Under the pieces are notes generated by a model. That model was not told the DNA's origin. It ran no database searches and saw nothing but the letters and a program-made list of their open reading frames with translations. Shown here in pieces: positions 9,592 through 17,831 of a DNA stretch of 64,000 nt. Origin of the DNA: Bacteroidales bacterium UBA2800 (GTDB taxonomy: Bacteria; Bacteroidota; Bacteroidia; Bacteroidales; Paludibacteraceae); contig DEHM01000012.1 in assembly GCA_002351925.1 (NCBI GenBank), positions 7,125-71,124 of the forward strand. The letters are read 5' to 3'. The translations under genes were made by a program, and so were the position numbers. Every line of letters begins with the position of its first letter. Within the stretch, counting starts at the first letter, position 1.

Positions 9592-10419
9592 TTAATGCAT
9601 AAATTTAGCCAGTTTTTTCTGCGCTAAAAATAAGATCCAATCCGGTGTATGTTTGAGCAACGGCGTGGAAAGCCAGTTGATGAAGCCCGGGGTGTCCGCT
9701 TTCTTGTTGCGGAACATTTTCTTGAGTGCCCGTTTGACCAGTTTCTCCGGCGGGATAGATACCGTGAGAGCGACCGCCAGTTTGCGCAGATTGGGGGCGA
9801 GGCCGAAGAGTTCGGTGTCGACGGCGCCCGGTGCCATGACGGTGATGCCGACATTCTGCGGGCGGAGTTCGTACCAAAGGGACTTAGAGAAATTGTAGAT
9901 AAAAGCCTTGGTGGCATTGTAGGTCTGGATACCCGGCATAGCCATCCAGGCAGACATCGAACTCATATTTAATATATACCCGCGCATGCGCTTGTGCCCG
10001 CATATACGCGTAGCGGCTTCTTCGGGTGTCAGCTCGCGACGGCACATATCCTCGGCGAAGAGTCGCGTGAGTTTGGCGACCGTGTTGACATGCAGTTGGA
10101 GCATGAGTTCGATACGGAGGAGAGGTGTCTCGCTGTACTTGTTGAAGAAGAAGACGCCGGCGTTGTTGATGAGGACATCGACGACATAGTGGTTGGAGAC
10201 ACACCAGTCGTGGAGCTGCTCCGCCGCGTCGGTAAGGCTCAGGTCGGCGAAATGGGCGACCGTCTTGACGCCGTATTGGTCAGCCAGGTCTTTGGCGACC
10301 TGGTCGAGTTCCTTCTGCTGGTTGCTGACAAGCAGCAAGTTAGAATGGTAGTCGCGCGCCAACTGTGTGGCGTACTGCAAGCCGATACCGCTACTTGCGC
10401 CCGTTACTAAGCTCAGCAT
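9592..10419 (-). CDS. Short-chain dehydrogenase/reductase (possible hydroxysteroid dehydrogenase)
   Basis: A 275-residue classical SDR. The cofactor motif TGASSGIG is at residues 6-13, NNAG near 87-90, the catalytic Ser in NMSSMSAW and the Tyr-Lys pair in YNATKAF near 170-176. The C-terminal third (PPEKLVKRALKKMF) resembles the 17-beta-HSD type 3/12-like membrane-associated SDR group. It overlaps the upstream reductase gene by 29 bases, so the two are translationally coupled. In the context of a 5-alpha-reductase and an OYE-type reductase, a 3-oxo/3-hydroxy steroid step is plausible. The alternative is a 3-ketoacyl or generic carbonyl reductase. The SDR assignment is firm; the substrate is inference. 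Confidence 0.9.
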   Translation of the reverse strand: MLSLVTGASSGIGLQYATQLARDYHSNLLLVSNQQKELDQVAKDLADQYGVKTVAHFADLSLTDAAEQLHDWCVSNHYVVDVLINNAGVFFFNKYSETPLLRIELMLQLHVNTVAKLTRLFAEDMCRRELTPEEAATRICGHKRMRGYILNMSSMSAWMAMPGIQTYNATKAFIYNFSKSLWYELRPQNVGITVMAPGAVDTELFGLAPNLRKLAVALTVSIPPEKLVKRALKKMFRNKKADTPGFINWLSTPLLKHTPDWILFLAQKKLAKFMH

Positions 10420-11698
10420 CTTTCTCCAGTTTAGCTATCTCGCGTTGGATACGCGGAGCGATTGTCTCGCCGTCGCGCTCGACGCACTCGTGACACTTCA
10501 TATCTTTGCTGTACATACGTCCGACACAGTAGTTGGAGCGTTTGCAACCGGCATGGTAGTGCGGGTTCTCGTGGACATGGTTGACGAAGTCGGGATCCTT
10601 GATGAGCACGTGGGCTATCTGGAAGAGCTCGAAGCCTTCGTCCATGATCTGCTGACAGTTGTCGCCGCTCTGCACACCACCGACATAGATGAGGGGAATG
10701 TTGATATCCTTGAGGGCCTCTTGGAAGAGCTTGGCCTTGTCCATGAAATAGAGCTCACGGAACGGCACGGTAGGCGTCATGATGGCCGCCACGCCCGGTA
10801 TGTTGAGCGCCGCTTTGAGCCACCAGAAGGAGCTCATCTTCATATAGTGGGCGAGCGTCTTATAAGGCATTGCGCCGCCGAGGATAGTCATCGGCGAGCG
10901 GCTGACCGTACCACCGGAGAGGACGATACCATGGACATGGTGTTTGGCGATCTCCTTCGCGACGAGGATACCCTCTTCGACGCTGACACCGTGCCAGCAG
11001 TCGTCCCACATGTTGGTCTTGACAACGACGGCGATATCTTTGCCGGCATGGGCCATGACCTCGTCGAGGACCTCGTTCATGAAGCGTACGCGGTTCTCGA
11101 AAGAGCCTCCGTACTCATCGTGACGATGGTTGGTACGCGGAGAGATGAACTGGGAGAGGAGGTAGGCGTGACCGGCGTGTATCTCCACGCAGTCGAAGCC
11201 GCACTCGCGTGCCCAGTCGACAGCCTCGCCGAATTTCTTGACGAGGGCCTTGATCTCCGCCACTTTGAGGCGGCGGTGGATAGTAGGCGAATAGAGGTTG
11301 AACCATGTGTCGGCACTGACGGGCATACAATGACAGGTGTAGAAATGGGTCATGTTGCCGCAGTGGCCGAGCTGGATGCTGGCCTTGGCGCCTTCGGCAT
11401 GGATGGCGTCGGTCATCTTACGCATGTCGGGGATGATCTCCGGGCGGACATAGAGTTGTCCGTCGAAGGAGACACCGCTGAGGTCGACGGCACAGTAGGC
11501 GACCGTAGTCATACCTACTCCACCGCGTGCGACGCTGACATGGTAGTCCTGGAGTTGCTGCGTGGGCGCATTGTTGCGCGCCATATTCTCGAACGCCGCG
11601 CTACGGATAACACGATTGCGCAACGTAATAGGTCCCAATTGGAAGGGAGTGAAGAGTTTCGGCTCTTTAGCCGGCTCTTGGGTCTTTTTTGTAGCCAT
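10391..11698 (-). CDS. Old Yellow Enzyme family NADH:flavin oxidoreductase
   Basis: A 435-residue FMN-dependent ene-reductase. The N-terminus (LFTPFQLGPITLRNRVIRS) and the motif HAGHAYLLSQFISPRTN followed by DEYGGSFENR (about 177-210) are diagnostic of the OYE/2,4-dienoyl-CoA reductase family. Near 383-405 there is a cysteine group, CKRSNYC then KCHEC, which could hold a metal centre but does not follow the usual 4Fe-4S spacing. The C-terminal FAD/NAD domain of full dienoyl-CoA reductases and of BaiCD-type enzymes (about 640-670 residues) is absent, so an external electron donor or direct NADH use is needed. It lies between the 5-alpha-reductase-like gene (5 bases) and the SDR gene (overlap). 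Reduction of a 3-oxo-delta4 or delta1 steroid is plausible but unproven. Confidence 0.9.
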   Translation of the reverse strand: MATKKTQEPAKEPKLFTPFQLGPITLRNRVIRSAAFENMARNNAPTQQLQDYHVSVARGGVGMTTVAYCAVDLSGVSFDGQLYVRPEIIPDMRKMTDAIHAEGAKASIQLGHCGNMTHFYTCHCMPVSADTWFNLYSPTIHRRLKVAEIKALVKKFGEAVDWARECGFDCVEIHAGHAYLLSQFISPRTNHRHDEYGGSFENRVRFMNEVLDEVMAHAGKDIAVVVKTNMWDDCWHGVSVEEGILVAKEIAKHHVHGIVLSGGTVSRSPMTILGGAMPYKTLAHYMKMSSFWWLKAALNIPGVAAIMTPTVPFRELYFMDKAKLFQEALKDINIPLIYVGGVQSGDNCQQIMDEGFELFQIAHVLIKDPDFVNHVHENPHYHAGCKRSNYCVGRMYSKDMKCHECVERDGETIAPRIQREIAKLEKDAELSNGRK

Positions 11699-11703
11699 TA
11701 AGT

Positions 11704-12513
11704 TTAGTAAATAAACGGAATAATACGTTTCAGTTTCTTGCGATCGAACTCATCGGGGAATTCCTCTTCGTACTTCTTGTAGATAGCATTGCTGCGAGGC
11801 ACGAGGTTGCAGCAGCTGAACCAGAAGAAGAGCAGACCGGCCAGCGACCAAGTCAGGATAGTGAATCCGAGCCACTCGGTGATCTCGCCGAGATAGTTGG
11901 CGCTGGTGACATACTTGTACATACCCTTTTTAGGCAGGTAGTGGTTGGTGTCGCCGGGCTTGCGGAGATGGCGAATGACGTAGTCGGAATGCATGTTGAT
12001 GATCCAGCCCACAAAGAAGATGACGGTACCAATGATGAACTGCGGCGTGGTCACCCAGTCAGCCGTGTAGAGCTGAGGATAATACTGCGGGGCCAGATGG
12101 AAGAGCCAGTAGCCCTGGATGTACCCGTTGATAAGGTTCCACACTACCGAGAGCATCATGATAATAACCGGCATCTTGCTCTTACCCTTCAGGAGGAAGG
12201 GGAAGACGAAGGAGCGCTGGAAATAATGGAACTCGAAGATGAGGAAGAAGAGCCAGTAAGGCGCGTGCATCGTGACTCCGCCGTAGAGGGGGAAGGACTT
12301 GAAATAGAGATAGAGCATCACAAAGAAGACCGGGCACTCCATGAGCAGCCAACCGACCTTGTTGCTGATAGCAGGTCCCCATTTCTCAGAACGCATCTTG
12401 CCGTAGCCGGCATCGACGAAATAGAGGGATACAAACACTACGAGACCCACCAGGAACATAACGTAGAGGAGGTCGTAGAAGAAATCAATTGAGTAGATAT
12501 TTTCAATCGGCAT
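11704..12513 (-). CDS. Steroid 5-alpha-reductase family membrane protein
   Basis: A 269-residue membrane protein with about six hydrophobic segments. Its C-terminal half has the SRD5A family signature in order: HSDYVIRHLRKPGDTNHY, then ANYLGEITEWLGF (about 198-212), then TWSLAGLLFFWF, then a charged KKYEEEFP and a terminal IIPFIY. These match the NADPH/steroid-binding region of eukaryotic 3-oxo-5-alpha-steroid 4-dehydrogenases closely. I place the start at the ATG at 12513; a GTG at 12540 would add nine residues of no family character. It is the first gene of the operon with the OYE and SDR genes, under the promoter at 12603-12633. The expected reaction is reduction of a delta4 double bond next to a 3-oxo group; a non-steroid polyprenyl or lipid substrate is the alternative. 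Confidence 0.88.
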   Translation of the reverse strand: MPIENIYSIDFFYDLLYVMFLVGLVVFVSLYFVDAGYGKMRSEKWGPAISNKVGWLLMECPVFFVMLYLYFKSFPLYGGVTMHAPYWLFFLIFEFHYFQRSFVFPFLLKGKSKMPVIIMMLSVVWNLINGYIQGYWLFHLAPQYYPQLYTADWVTTPQFIIGTVIFFVGWIINMHSDYVIRHLRKPGDTNHYLPKKGMYKYVTSANYLGEITEWLGFTILTWSLAGLLFFWFSCCNLVPRSNAIYKKYEEEFPDEFDRKKLKRIIPFIY

Positions 12514-12602
12514 ATTGTTTGTTATTAAAATTTTCTGCACAAAAAGCTTAATCTAAGCTTAATATTTCTTATCCGGCACTTGTCGGACCGAAATAAAGCC
12601 TG

Positions 12603-12633
12603 CAAAGGTACGAAATTTATTTCGTATATACAA
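12603..12633 (-). promoter_or_regulatory. Promoter of the reductase operon
   Basis: TTG (12631-12633), 20 bases, then TACCTTTG (12603-12610) on the minus strand. It lies just past the stop of the DMT gene at 12641, so the three reductase genes have their own transcript, with a leader of roughly 80 bases. Confidence 0.8.
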
Positions 12634-12640
12634 AAAAATC

Positions 12641-13588
12641 TTAATAATCGGCAATTTTTTCTTGCTTTTGGCAAACAAATAGACCAAAAATGATTAAAAG
12701 GATACCTATCCACTTGGCGAGGGGGAGATGTTCGCCGAAGAAGAGGAACATCCAGAGCGCGGTGAAGGCCGGACGGATGTTGTTGAAAGCGTTCGCTTGG
12801 GTGACACCCACTTTGCGGAGGGCGAAGCAGAAAAGGATGAAGGCGATGACGCTAGCGAAGACCGTGAGATAGGCTACGCTCCAAAGGGCCACCTGGACTT
12901 CGGGATCGGATATGGCAGATTGAAGATTGCAGATCGTCTCAGGTCCTTCGCGCACGAACCATATAGGCAGGAAGAAGAAGAGGCTGATGAGTTGGGCGTA
13001 GAAGATGAAGGAGAGTGAACTATAGCACGACGGCACTTTGCGCATCATGATAGAGTCGATGACGGCGGCCGAGACAGCGGCAAAAGCGAGGAGGATACCC
13101 CAGTAGTTGCCGATAGCGTAGTCGTGGCTTCCGGCCAGCGTAAGGGCAAAGACACCGGCTGTGGAGATGAGGATACCGAGGATATTGAACCGCGTGACGC
13201 GTTCGCGCAGCAGTACTGCGGCAAAGAGGGGACTGAGCAGCGGCGAGGTGGAGAGCAGCGTCTCGGCAATCGTGGGACTATGAAGCGCGTCGTAGGTAAA
13301 CGTCTCCAGCAGATAATAGAGAAAAGGCTGGCAGAAGCCGGCGATGAGGAAGAGTGGCAAGTCACGCAGCTCGAGCCGCTGGAGTCCGAAGAGGGGACTG
13401 CGACGGCAGAGGAGGCCGACGAGCAGCATCAGCAAGACAGACGGCACAAAACGCAAGACGATGAGCGTGAAAGGCGGCAGGACAGCCAGCGCATGCTTGA
13501 TAGCGATGCCGCTGACCGACCAGATGATCATCGAGACGACGAGTGCGCCGACCGCCAGAAATGTGGACTTATTCCCGCTAAGCGACAT
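12641..13588 (-). CDS. EamA/DMT family transporter
   Basis: A 315-residue inner-membrane protein with about ten hydrophobic helices arranged as two EamA repeats. The first opens with VSMIIWSVSGIAIKHAL; the second has AVSAAVIDSIMMRKV and ends with the conserved GEHLPLAKWIGILLIIFG. The family exports or exchanges metabolites by secondary transport; the substrate is unknown. The gene begins six bases after the stop of the truncated gtrB remnant, at the end of the minus-strand operon that starts at 17790. Confidence 0.88.
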   Translation of the reverse strand: MSLSGNKSTFLAVGALVVSMIIWSVSGIAIKHALAVLPPFTLIVLRFVPSVLLMLLVGLLCRRSPLFGLQRLELRDLPLFLIAGFCQPFLYYLLETFTYDALHSPTIAETLLSTSPLLSPLFAAVLLRERVTRFNILGILISTAGVFALTLAGSHDYAIGNYWGILLAFAAVSAAVIDSIMMRKVPSCYSSLSFIFYAQLISLFFFLPIWFVREGPETICNLQSAISDPEVQVALWSVAYLTVFASVIAFILFCFALRKVGVTQANAFNNIRPAFTALWMFLFFGEHLPLAKWIGILLIIFGLFVCQKQEKIADY

Positions 13589-13593
13589 AGGAC

Positions 13594-13677
13594 TCAGATC
13601 GTTTTCTCGAACTGTTTGGTGGTCTCTTGGAGCACCGCCTCTTCGTTGAAGCAGGGCACAACGATGTTGAGCTTCAT
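13594..13677 (-). pseudogene. N-terminal stump of a GtrB/DPM1-like family 2 glycosyltransferase
   Basis: An ATG at 13677, coupled to the gtrA stop as TAATATG, opens a 27-codon frame beginning MKLNIVVPCFNEEAVLQET. This is the recognisable N-terminus of a dolichol-phosphate-mannose-synthase-like GT2 (normally about 310 residues), the usual partner of GtrA. After FEKTI a TGA follows, and six bases later the DMT gene starts. The remaining 280 or so codons, including the DxD motif, are gone. This looks like a deletion that joined gtrB to the DMT region, or an assembly join in a metagenome-derived contig. Confidence 0.7.
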
Positions 13678-13678
13678 A

Positions 13679-14104
13679 TTAGCGGAAGTGTTTGGATGTG
13701 AAGACATATCTTACGAGTAAAAAATTGATAGGTATAACAATACAGAAAACGGGTATCGGCGCCACGGCCTCGGAGAGTCCCATCCAGAGGAAGAGATTGA
13801 GGAAGAGGAGGTGGAGCAAATAGTTGATTCCGTGGGAGATAGCAAAGCCTATGCCGCGCTTGACGGAGGTGTTGCTGCGGAAGGTAAAATGGGCGGAGAG
13901 CCAGAAATTGCAACACCAGGCTACGAGGTAACCCACCGAGTAGGCGATGTTGGTGTAGAGGGTGTCTGTCTCGCTGAGCCGGAAGAGGCGTACGAGGAGC
14001 AGATAGAGGCCGTAATGGATAGCCGTAGCGAGCACACCCACGATAGCAAAGCGGATGAACTCGCGGAATTTCTCAGAACGGAGTATGTCGGTCAGTTGAC
14101 TCAT
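13679..14104 (-). CDS. GtrA family membrane protein
   Basis: A 141-residue protein with four hydrophobic helices and the GtrA-type opening FIRFAIVGVLATAIHYGLY. It has NFWLSAHFTFRS between helices 2 and 3 and a C-terminal RYVFTSKHFR. GtrA proteins are thought to flip polyprenyl-linked sugars made by GtrB. Its start overlaps the mutS2 stop (ATGA). Its normal partner gtrB is reduced to a 27-codon stump immediately downstream, so function may be lost or may depend on a GtrB encoded elsewhere. Confidence 0.85.
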   Translation of the reverse strand: MSQLTDILRSEKFREFIRFAIVGVLATAIHYGLYLLLVRLFRLSETDTLYTNIAYSVGYLVAWCCNFWLSAHFTFRSNTSVKRGIGFAISHGINYLLHLLFLNLFLWMGLSEAVAPIPVFCIVIPINFLLVRYVFTSKHFR

Positions 14105-16458
14105 AGTTGCACAATAGTTAGTCCGGCCCCGCCGTGGTTGACATCGCCGTCGCCGAAGTCGAGCGACTGTTGGTTGCGTTTGCGTCGTTGCCGGTTGAGT
14201 TGGTCGAGGTAGTCACGCGTAAGTTGTTTGAGTGCGCCGGTGCCCGTGCCGTGGAGGATGGTCACTTCGCCGGCGCCCACCATGAGTGCATCGTCCATGT
14301 AGGCAATGAGTTGCTCGAGTGCCTCGTCAACACGCAGGCCTCGGAGGTCGAGGGTGCGGTTGAAGTTCACAGTGCGCCTGTGAACGACCGCGGCAGAGCC
14401 GCTTTTAGACCGCTGCGCTGCCAGACCGCTGGCGCTGTTGGACGGTTGCTCCGGCAGTTCGCTCCGCAGGAGGCGGAGTTCGCGGAAGTCCTTGAGGACT
14501 TTGGGAATGACGGGCGCGGCAGGCTGCGCCGTTTTCCTGGATGTCTTAGGCGCTTTGGGGGATTTCGCCACTTTCTCCTTGAGCGCCTCCACGTTGCGGC
14601 GCGCCGCTTTGGTACGCTCTTTGTCGGCCTTTGCCTCCTTGATCTCGCGAATAGTCCGTTCGATGGTAGCGTTAGACTGCTGCAAGAGGTCAGCCGCCTG
14701 TTGGCGCGCCTCTTCGAGCATCTCACGTTTCTTGGCCTTGATACCGCTCATCTGCTCGTCGTATTGGGCGATGCGCTCTTCGAGCGCTTTCTCTTTCTGG
14801 CGGATAGCCTGGCGTTTGTTCTCCCAGTAGCGTTTGTCGCGAGCAATGTCCTGCAACTGGCGGTCGTAGTCGATATGTTCTTCGCCGATGAGGTCGGTGG
14901 CATAGCGGATGATGGACTCGCTGAGTCCGGTCTGGCGGGCTATCTCGATGGCGAAGGAACTGCCGGCCTGTCCGATAGAGAGCTGGAAGAGCGGCCGCAT
15001 GGCTCCACGGTCGTAAAGCATAGCTCCGTTGACCACTTCGGGCGTCTGTTCGGCGAAATGCTTGAGGTTGGTATAGTGGGTCGTGACGATGCCGAAAGCA
15101 CCTTGCGTGACCAGTTGTCGGAGCACGGCCTCAGCAAGTGCGCCGCCGATGAGCGGCTCGGTACCGGTACCCATCTCGTCGATGAGGAAGAGGGTGCGTT
15201 CGTCCGCCTGGCGCACGAAAGTCTTCATGTTACGCAGGTGGGAGGAATAGGTAGAGAGCTCGTCCTGGATGGATTGCTCATCGCCGATGTCGATCATCAG
15301 TTGGTTGAACAGCCCTACTCTGCTCTGCTCGCCGACGGGTACCAGCAGACCGCATTGGGTCATGTACTGCAGCAACGCGACGGTCTTCAGACAGACGGAC
15401 TTACCGCCGGCGTTAGGACCGCTGATGACGAGCACGCGGTGTTCGTCGCGGCGCAGACGAAGGCTAAGGGGCACGACTGTCTTGCCTTGCGGCACATAAT
15501 GGAGCAAGAGGACAGGATGGCGTGCGTCCGCCCAGTCGAGCAAGGGCTCTTCGGTCAGTTCGGGTCGGATAGCGCCGAGCGTCTCTGCCAGCGACACTTT
15601 CGCGCCGAGGAAATCGACTTCGGCCAACAGTTCTTGGCTGCCGAGCATCTGAGACACTTGCGGCCGCAGCGAGTCGGTAACAGCCTGCAGGATACGGATA
15701 CGTTCCCGCCGTTCGGCGCCCTCGAGTTCACGAATATGGTTGTTGGCATCTACCACCTGTTGAGGCTCGATATAGACCGTCTTGCCCGTGGCTGACTCAT
15801 CGTGGACAATACCGCCTATCTTGCGTTTGTAGGCAGGCGGCACGGGTATGACAAGTCGTCCCTCGCGCAAGGTAGGCGCCGCATCCGCCTCGACCAGTCC
15901 GTCGGTCTTCGCCTGACGGAGGATGGCGTTGAGTGCGCGTCCTACGCTTCCCTGGAGGTTGACCAGTTCGCGGCGAATACGTGCCAATTCAGGCGAGGCG
16001 TGGTCGGCCAGTCGACCGTAACGATCGAGCACGCGGTCGATAGATTGTACTATAGGTTCCAGGCTCCCTAGGGTTCCTAAGCTTCCTAGGTTTTTTAGCA
16101 GCGGATAACGCAACTCGTCGAGCGACGAGAAGAAACGCTCCAGCTCTACGGCATAGGAGAGGGTCTTACGCAGGTTGTCGAGTTCGGCTTCGTCAAGAAA
16201 GAGTCCCTCCACGCGGATGCGTCCGAGTGCTTCGCGCGTATCATAGATTTCCCCGCGCGGGAAAGAGAGCGAGGTGTCGGCCTTGGCCAGGCGCATCTGG
16301 TCGGAGAGCCTCAGCAGTCGATCGACGACGGCGTAGTCGGTCTCCATATGCATAGCATCGACCCGTTCGCGGCCGAGCGTAGAAGCACAGCGACGCGACA
16401 ACTCGTCACGGAGTACCGTGAAGTCGATTTTCTGTTCTATGTTAGCCGGATAAATCAT
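14101..16458 (-). CDS. mutS2: Endonuclease MutS2
   Basis: A 785-residue MutS2. After an N-terminal helical region comes the MutS-type ATPase with Walker A SGPNAGGKS (about 346-354) and Walker B TLFLIDEMGTGTEP. A long coiled coil (about 510-640, rich in E, K, R and Q) follows, then a C-terminal Smr nuclease domain (from about 700: LDLRGLRVDEALEQL, ILHGTGTGALK). The family acts in suppression of recombination and, in Bacillus, in rescue of collided ribosomes. It overlaps the DUF721 gene upstream by four bases and gtrA downstream. A 36-bp 9-mer repeat (16055-16090) encodes a GSLGTLGSL stretch in the N-terminal region that does not look like conserved MutS2 sequence. Confidence 0.95.
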   Translation of the reverse strand: MIYPANIEQKIDFTVLRDELSRRCASTLGRERVDAMHMETDYAVVDRLLRLSDQMRLAKADTSLSFPRGEIYDTREALGRIRVEGLFLDEAELDNLRKTLSYAVELERFFSSLDELRYPLLKNLGSLGTLGSLEPIVQSIDRVLDRYGRLADHASPELARIRRELVNLQGSVGRALNAILRQAKTDGLVEADAAPTLREGRLVIPVPPAYKRKIGGIVHDESATGKTVYIEPQQVVDANNHIRELEGAERRERIRILQAVTDSLRPQVSQMLGSQELLAEVDFLGAKVSLAETLGAIRPELTEEPLLDWADARHPVLLLHYVPQGKTVVPLSLRLRRDEHRVLVISGPNAGGKSVCLKTVALLQYMTQCGLLVPVGEQSRVGLFNQLMIDIGDEQSIQDELSTYSSHLRNMKTFVRQADERTLFLIDEMGTGTEPLIGGALAEAVLRQLVTQGAFGIVTTHYTNLKHFAEQTPEVVNGAMLYDRGAMRPLFQLSIGQAGSSFAIEIARQTGLSESIIRYATDLIGEEHIDYDRQLQDIARDKRYWENKRQAIRQKEKALEERIAQYDEQMSGIKAKKREMLEEARQQAADLLQQSNATIERTIREIKEAKADKERTKAARRNVEALKEKVAKSPKAPKTSRKTAQPAAPVIPKVLKDFRELRLLRSELPEQPSNSASGLAAQRSKSGSAAVVHRRTVNFNRTLDLRGLRVDEALEQLIAYMDDALMVGAGEVTILHGTGTGALKQLTRDYLDQLNRQRRKRNQQSLDFGDGDVNHGGAGLTIVQL
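16055..16090 (-). repeat. Four 9-bp repeats inside mutS2
   Basis: Read on the minus strand, four 9-mers of the form CCTAGGRAS follow one another (CCTAGGAAG, CTTAGGAAC, CCTAGGGAG, CCTGGAACC). They are in frame and encode repeated Leu-Gly-Ser/Thr. A similar CCTAGG repeat sits in rimO at 52921. Confidence 0.75.
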
Positions 16459-16748
16459 CCCAAAATTCTGCAGTCTCGGAGGACCGGTGCGCCGACGGCG
16501 TCGTTGAGTTTCTTGACCAGTTCGAAGCGGTTCTCAAACAGTTGTGCCTTGAGTGCCGCGGAGTTGACGCGCACGATGAGCACGCCGTCTTTGACCTCCA
16601 CACTTCGTGTCAGTCCGTTGACCACTTCGCCCATGACCTGCGGCCACACTTCTTCGACCTGCACCTCGAGCACAGGTTGTTCCAGACCGTTCTCGCGCAG
16701 GCAAGCTACCAGCGCATCGTTGAGACTGAGCGAATTGGTGGACAGCAT
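16455..16748 (-). CDS. DUF721 (DciA-like) protein
   Basis: A 97-residue protein with the DUF721 pattern: an N-terminal helix, VWPQVMGEVVNGLT, then VKDGVLIVRVNSAALKAQL and a C-terminal LVKKLND. DUF721/DciA proteins help load the replicative helicase in many bacteria lacking DnaC. It lies between the glucosaminidase gene (1 base) and mutS2 (4-base overlap). The family assignment is good; the DciA role is by family analogy. Confidence 0.85.
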   Translation of the reverse strand: MLSTNSLSLNDALVACLRENGLEQPVLEVQVEEVWPQVMGEVVNGLTRSVEVKDGVLIVRVNSAALKAQLFENRFELVKKLNDAVGAPVLRDCRILG

Positions 16749-16749
16749 C

Positions 16750-17790
16750 TTACTCCTTCACTTTACGCAGATAGAGTTTCTGGCGTGTACGGAAGACACG
16801 GATAGAGGGATCGAGTTCATTGATTTTCTGCACCGCCTCCATGCGCACACCTTCCTCCTGGCAGAGCACCCAGAGCGACATACCCGGGGCCGTCCACACA
16901 TAGGTGTTTTCCCCTTGCATTTTCTTGCCGGAGAGGTAGATGCGGTCGCCGGGTTTTAGTTCGCGACCGAGGGCATCGTTGTCCTCGCGGAGCTCGCGCT
17001 CGAGTACGTTGAGACGGAAGGCTACGTTGGCATAGGTATCTCCCTCGCGCGCCTCGACATAGGCGATGCCGTTGCATTTTTTCTTGGGGTGCGAGCAGAG
17101 GAAACTGTCGCGTTCCTGCTTGGCCGTAGGCGGCACTACGTAGGGCGGCTCGGGATCGTTGTGGATGACCATGATCGGCTCCGTGCGATGCACTACCGTT
17201 GCTTTGAGCGGTCGTTTGGCGGGCTGTTGCGCAGGCTGTTGAGGCTTCGGAGCAGTTGCTACTGCCGGGACGGCCATGCCTGCGGCCAAGAGCGTCAGGG
17301 TGTCCAGACGATAGTCCTCAATCAGCTTGATGAGCTTCTGCGGATAGAGTTTGTCTGTGGCATAGCCACAGGCACGAAGCCGCGTTGCCCAGCCCTCGTA
17401 GTCCTCGACGGCTATCTCGAAACAGGATTGATAACGGGGTTTTTGCAAGAAGACAGCGTGGTCCTTGAACGACTCCGCGGCATCGTAATAACGGCGGAAA
17501 CACTCGCCTGCTGTCTCATCGTCGTGATAGTAGACACCGCCCATCCACGCGCCGCTACACTTGATGCCGAAATGGTTGTTGGCCTGCGTGGCCAGTTCGC
17601 TCTGTCCGGCACTCGACTCAAGCAAAGCTTGGGCCATGATGATAGAGGCCGGAATACCGTAGTCCTTCTGGTTCTGCACAGCGACCTCTTTCCAGTGGGC
17701 AATATAGTCCAGATAAGTGGGGTTGAGACGCTGCGCCGACATACTCATTGCGCCGAGCAGCGCCATCGTCAAAAATACGTATTTTTTCAT
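16750..17790 (-). CDS. Secreted glucosaminidase-fold protein with LysM
   Basis: A 346-residue protein starting MKKYVFLTMALL (ATG 17788-17790) with a signal peptide ending SMSAQ. A longer frame from 17886 is rejected because it would begin upstream of the promoter box at 17832-17839. Residues of about 20-165 are an N-acetylmuramidase/glucosaminidase domain (YGIPASIIMAQALLESSAGQS, NNHFGIKC, YATDKLYPQKLIKLIE). A Pro/Gln-rich linker and a LysM-like region (EGDTYANVAFRLNV, LKPGDRIYL) follow, and the C-terminus (WVLCQEEGVRMEAVQKIN) looks like a second LysM. Its role is peptidoglycan hydrolysis in the periplasm. It is the first gene of the operon running to 12641. Confidence 0.9.
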   Translation of the reverse strand: MKKYVFLTMALLGAMSMSAQRLNPTYLDYIAHWKEVAVQNQKDYGIPASIIMAQALLESSAGQSELATQANNHFGIKCSGAWMGGVYYHDDETAGECFRRYYDAAESFKDHAVFLQKPRYQSCFEIAVEDYEGWATRLRACGYATDKLYPQKLIKLIEDYRLDTLTLLAAGMAVPAVATAPKPQQPAQQPAKRPLKATVVHRTEPIMVIHNDPEPPYVVPPTAKQERDSFLCSHPKKKCNGIAYVEAREGDTYANVAFRLNVLERELREDNDALGRELKPGDRIYLSGKKMQGENTYVWTAPGMSLWVLCQEEGVRMEAVQKINELDPSIRVFRTRQKLYLRKVKE

Positions 17791-17831
17791 AAATCTGTTT
17801 GTTTTCCGTTCAACAAAAACCTTTGCGCCTG

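Noticed and set aside
10367..11701. 444-codon frame opposite the OYE reductase
   Set aside because: The minus-strand frame carries the OYE signature and sits in an operon; the other strand has no features.
14134..15795. 553-codon frame opposite mutS2
   Set aside because: It is a shadow of MutS2; composition and lack of motifs argue against a real gene.
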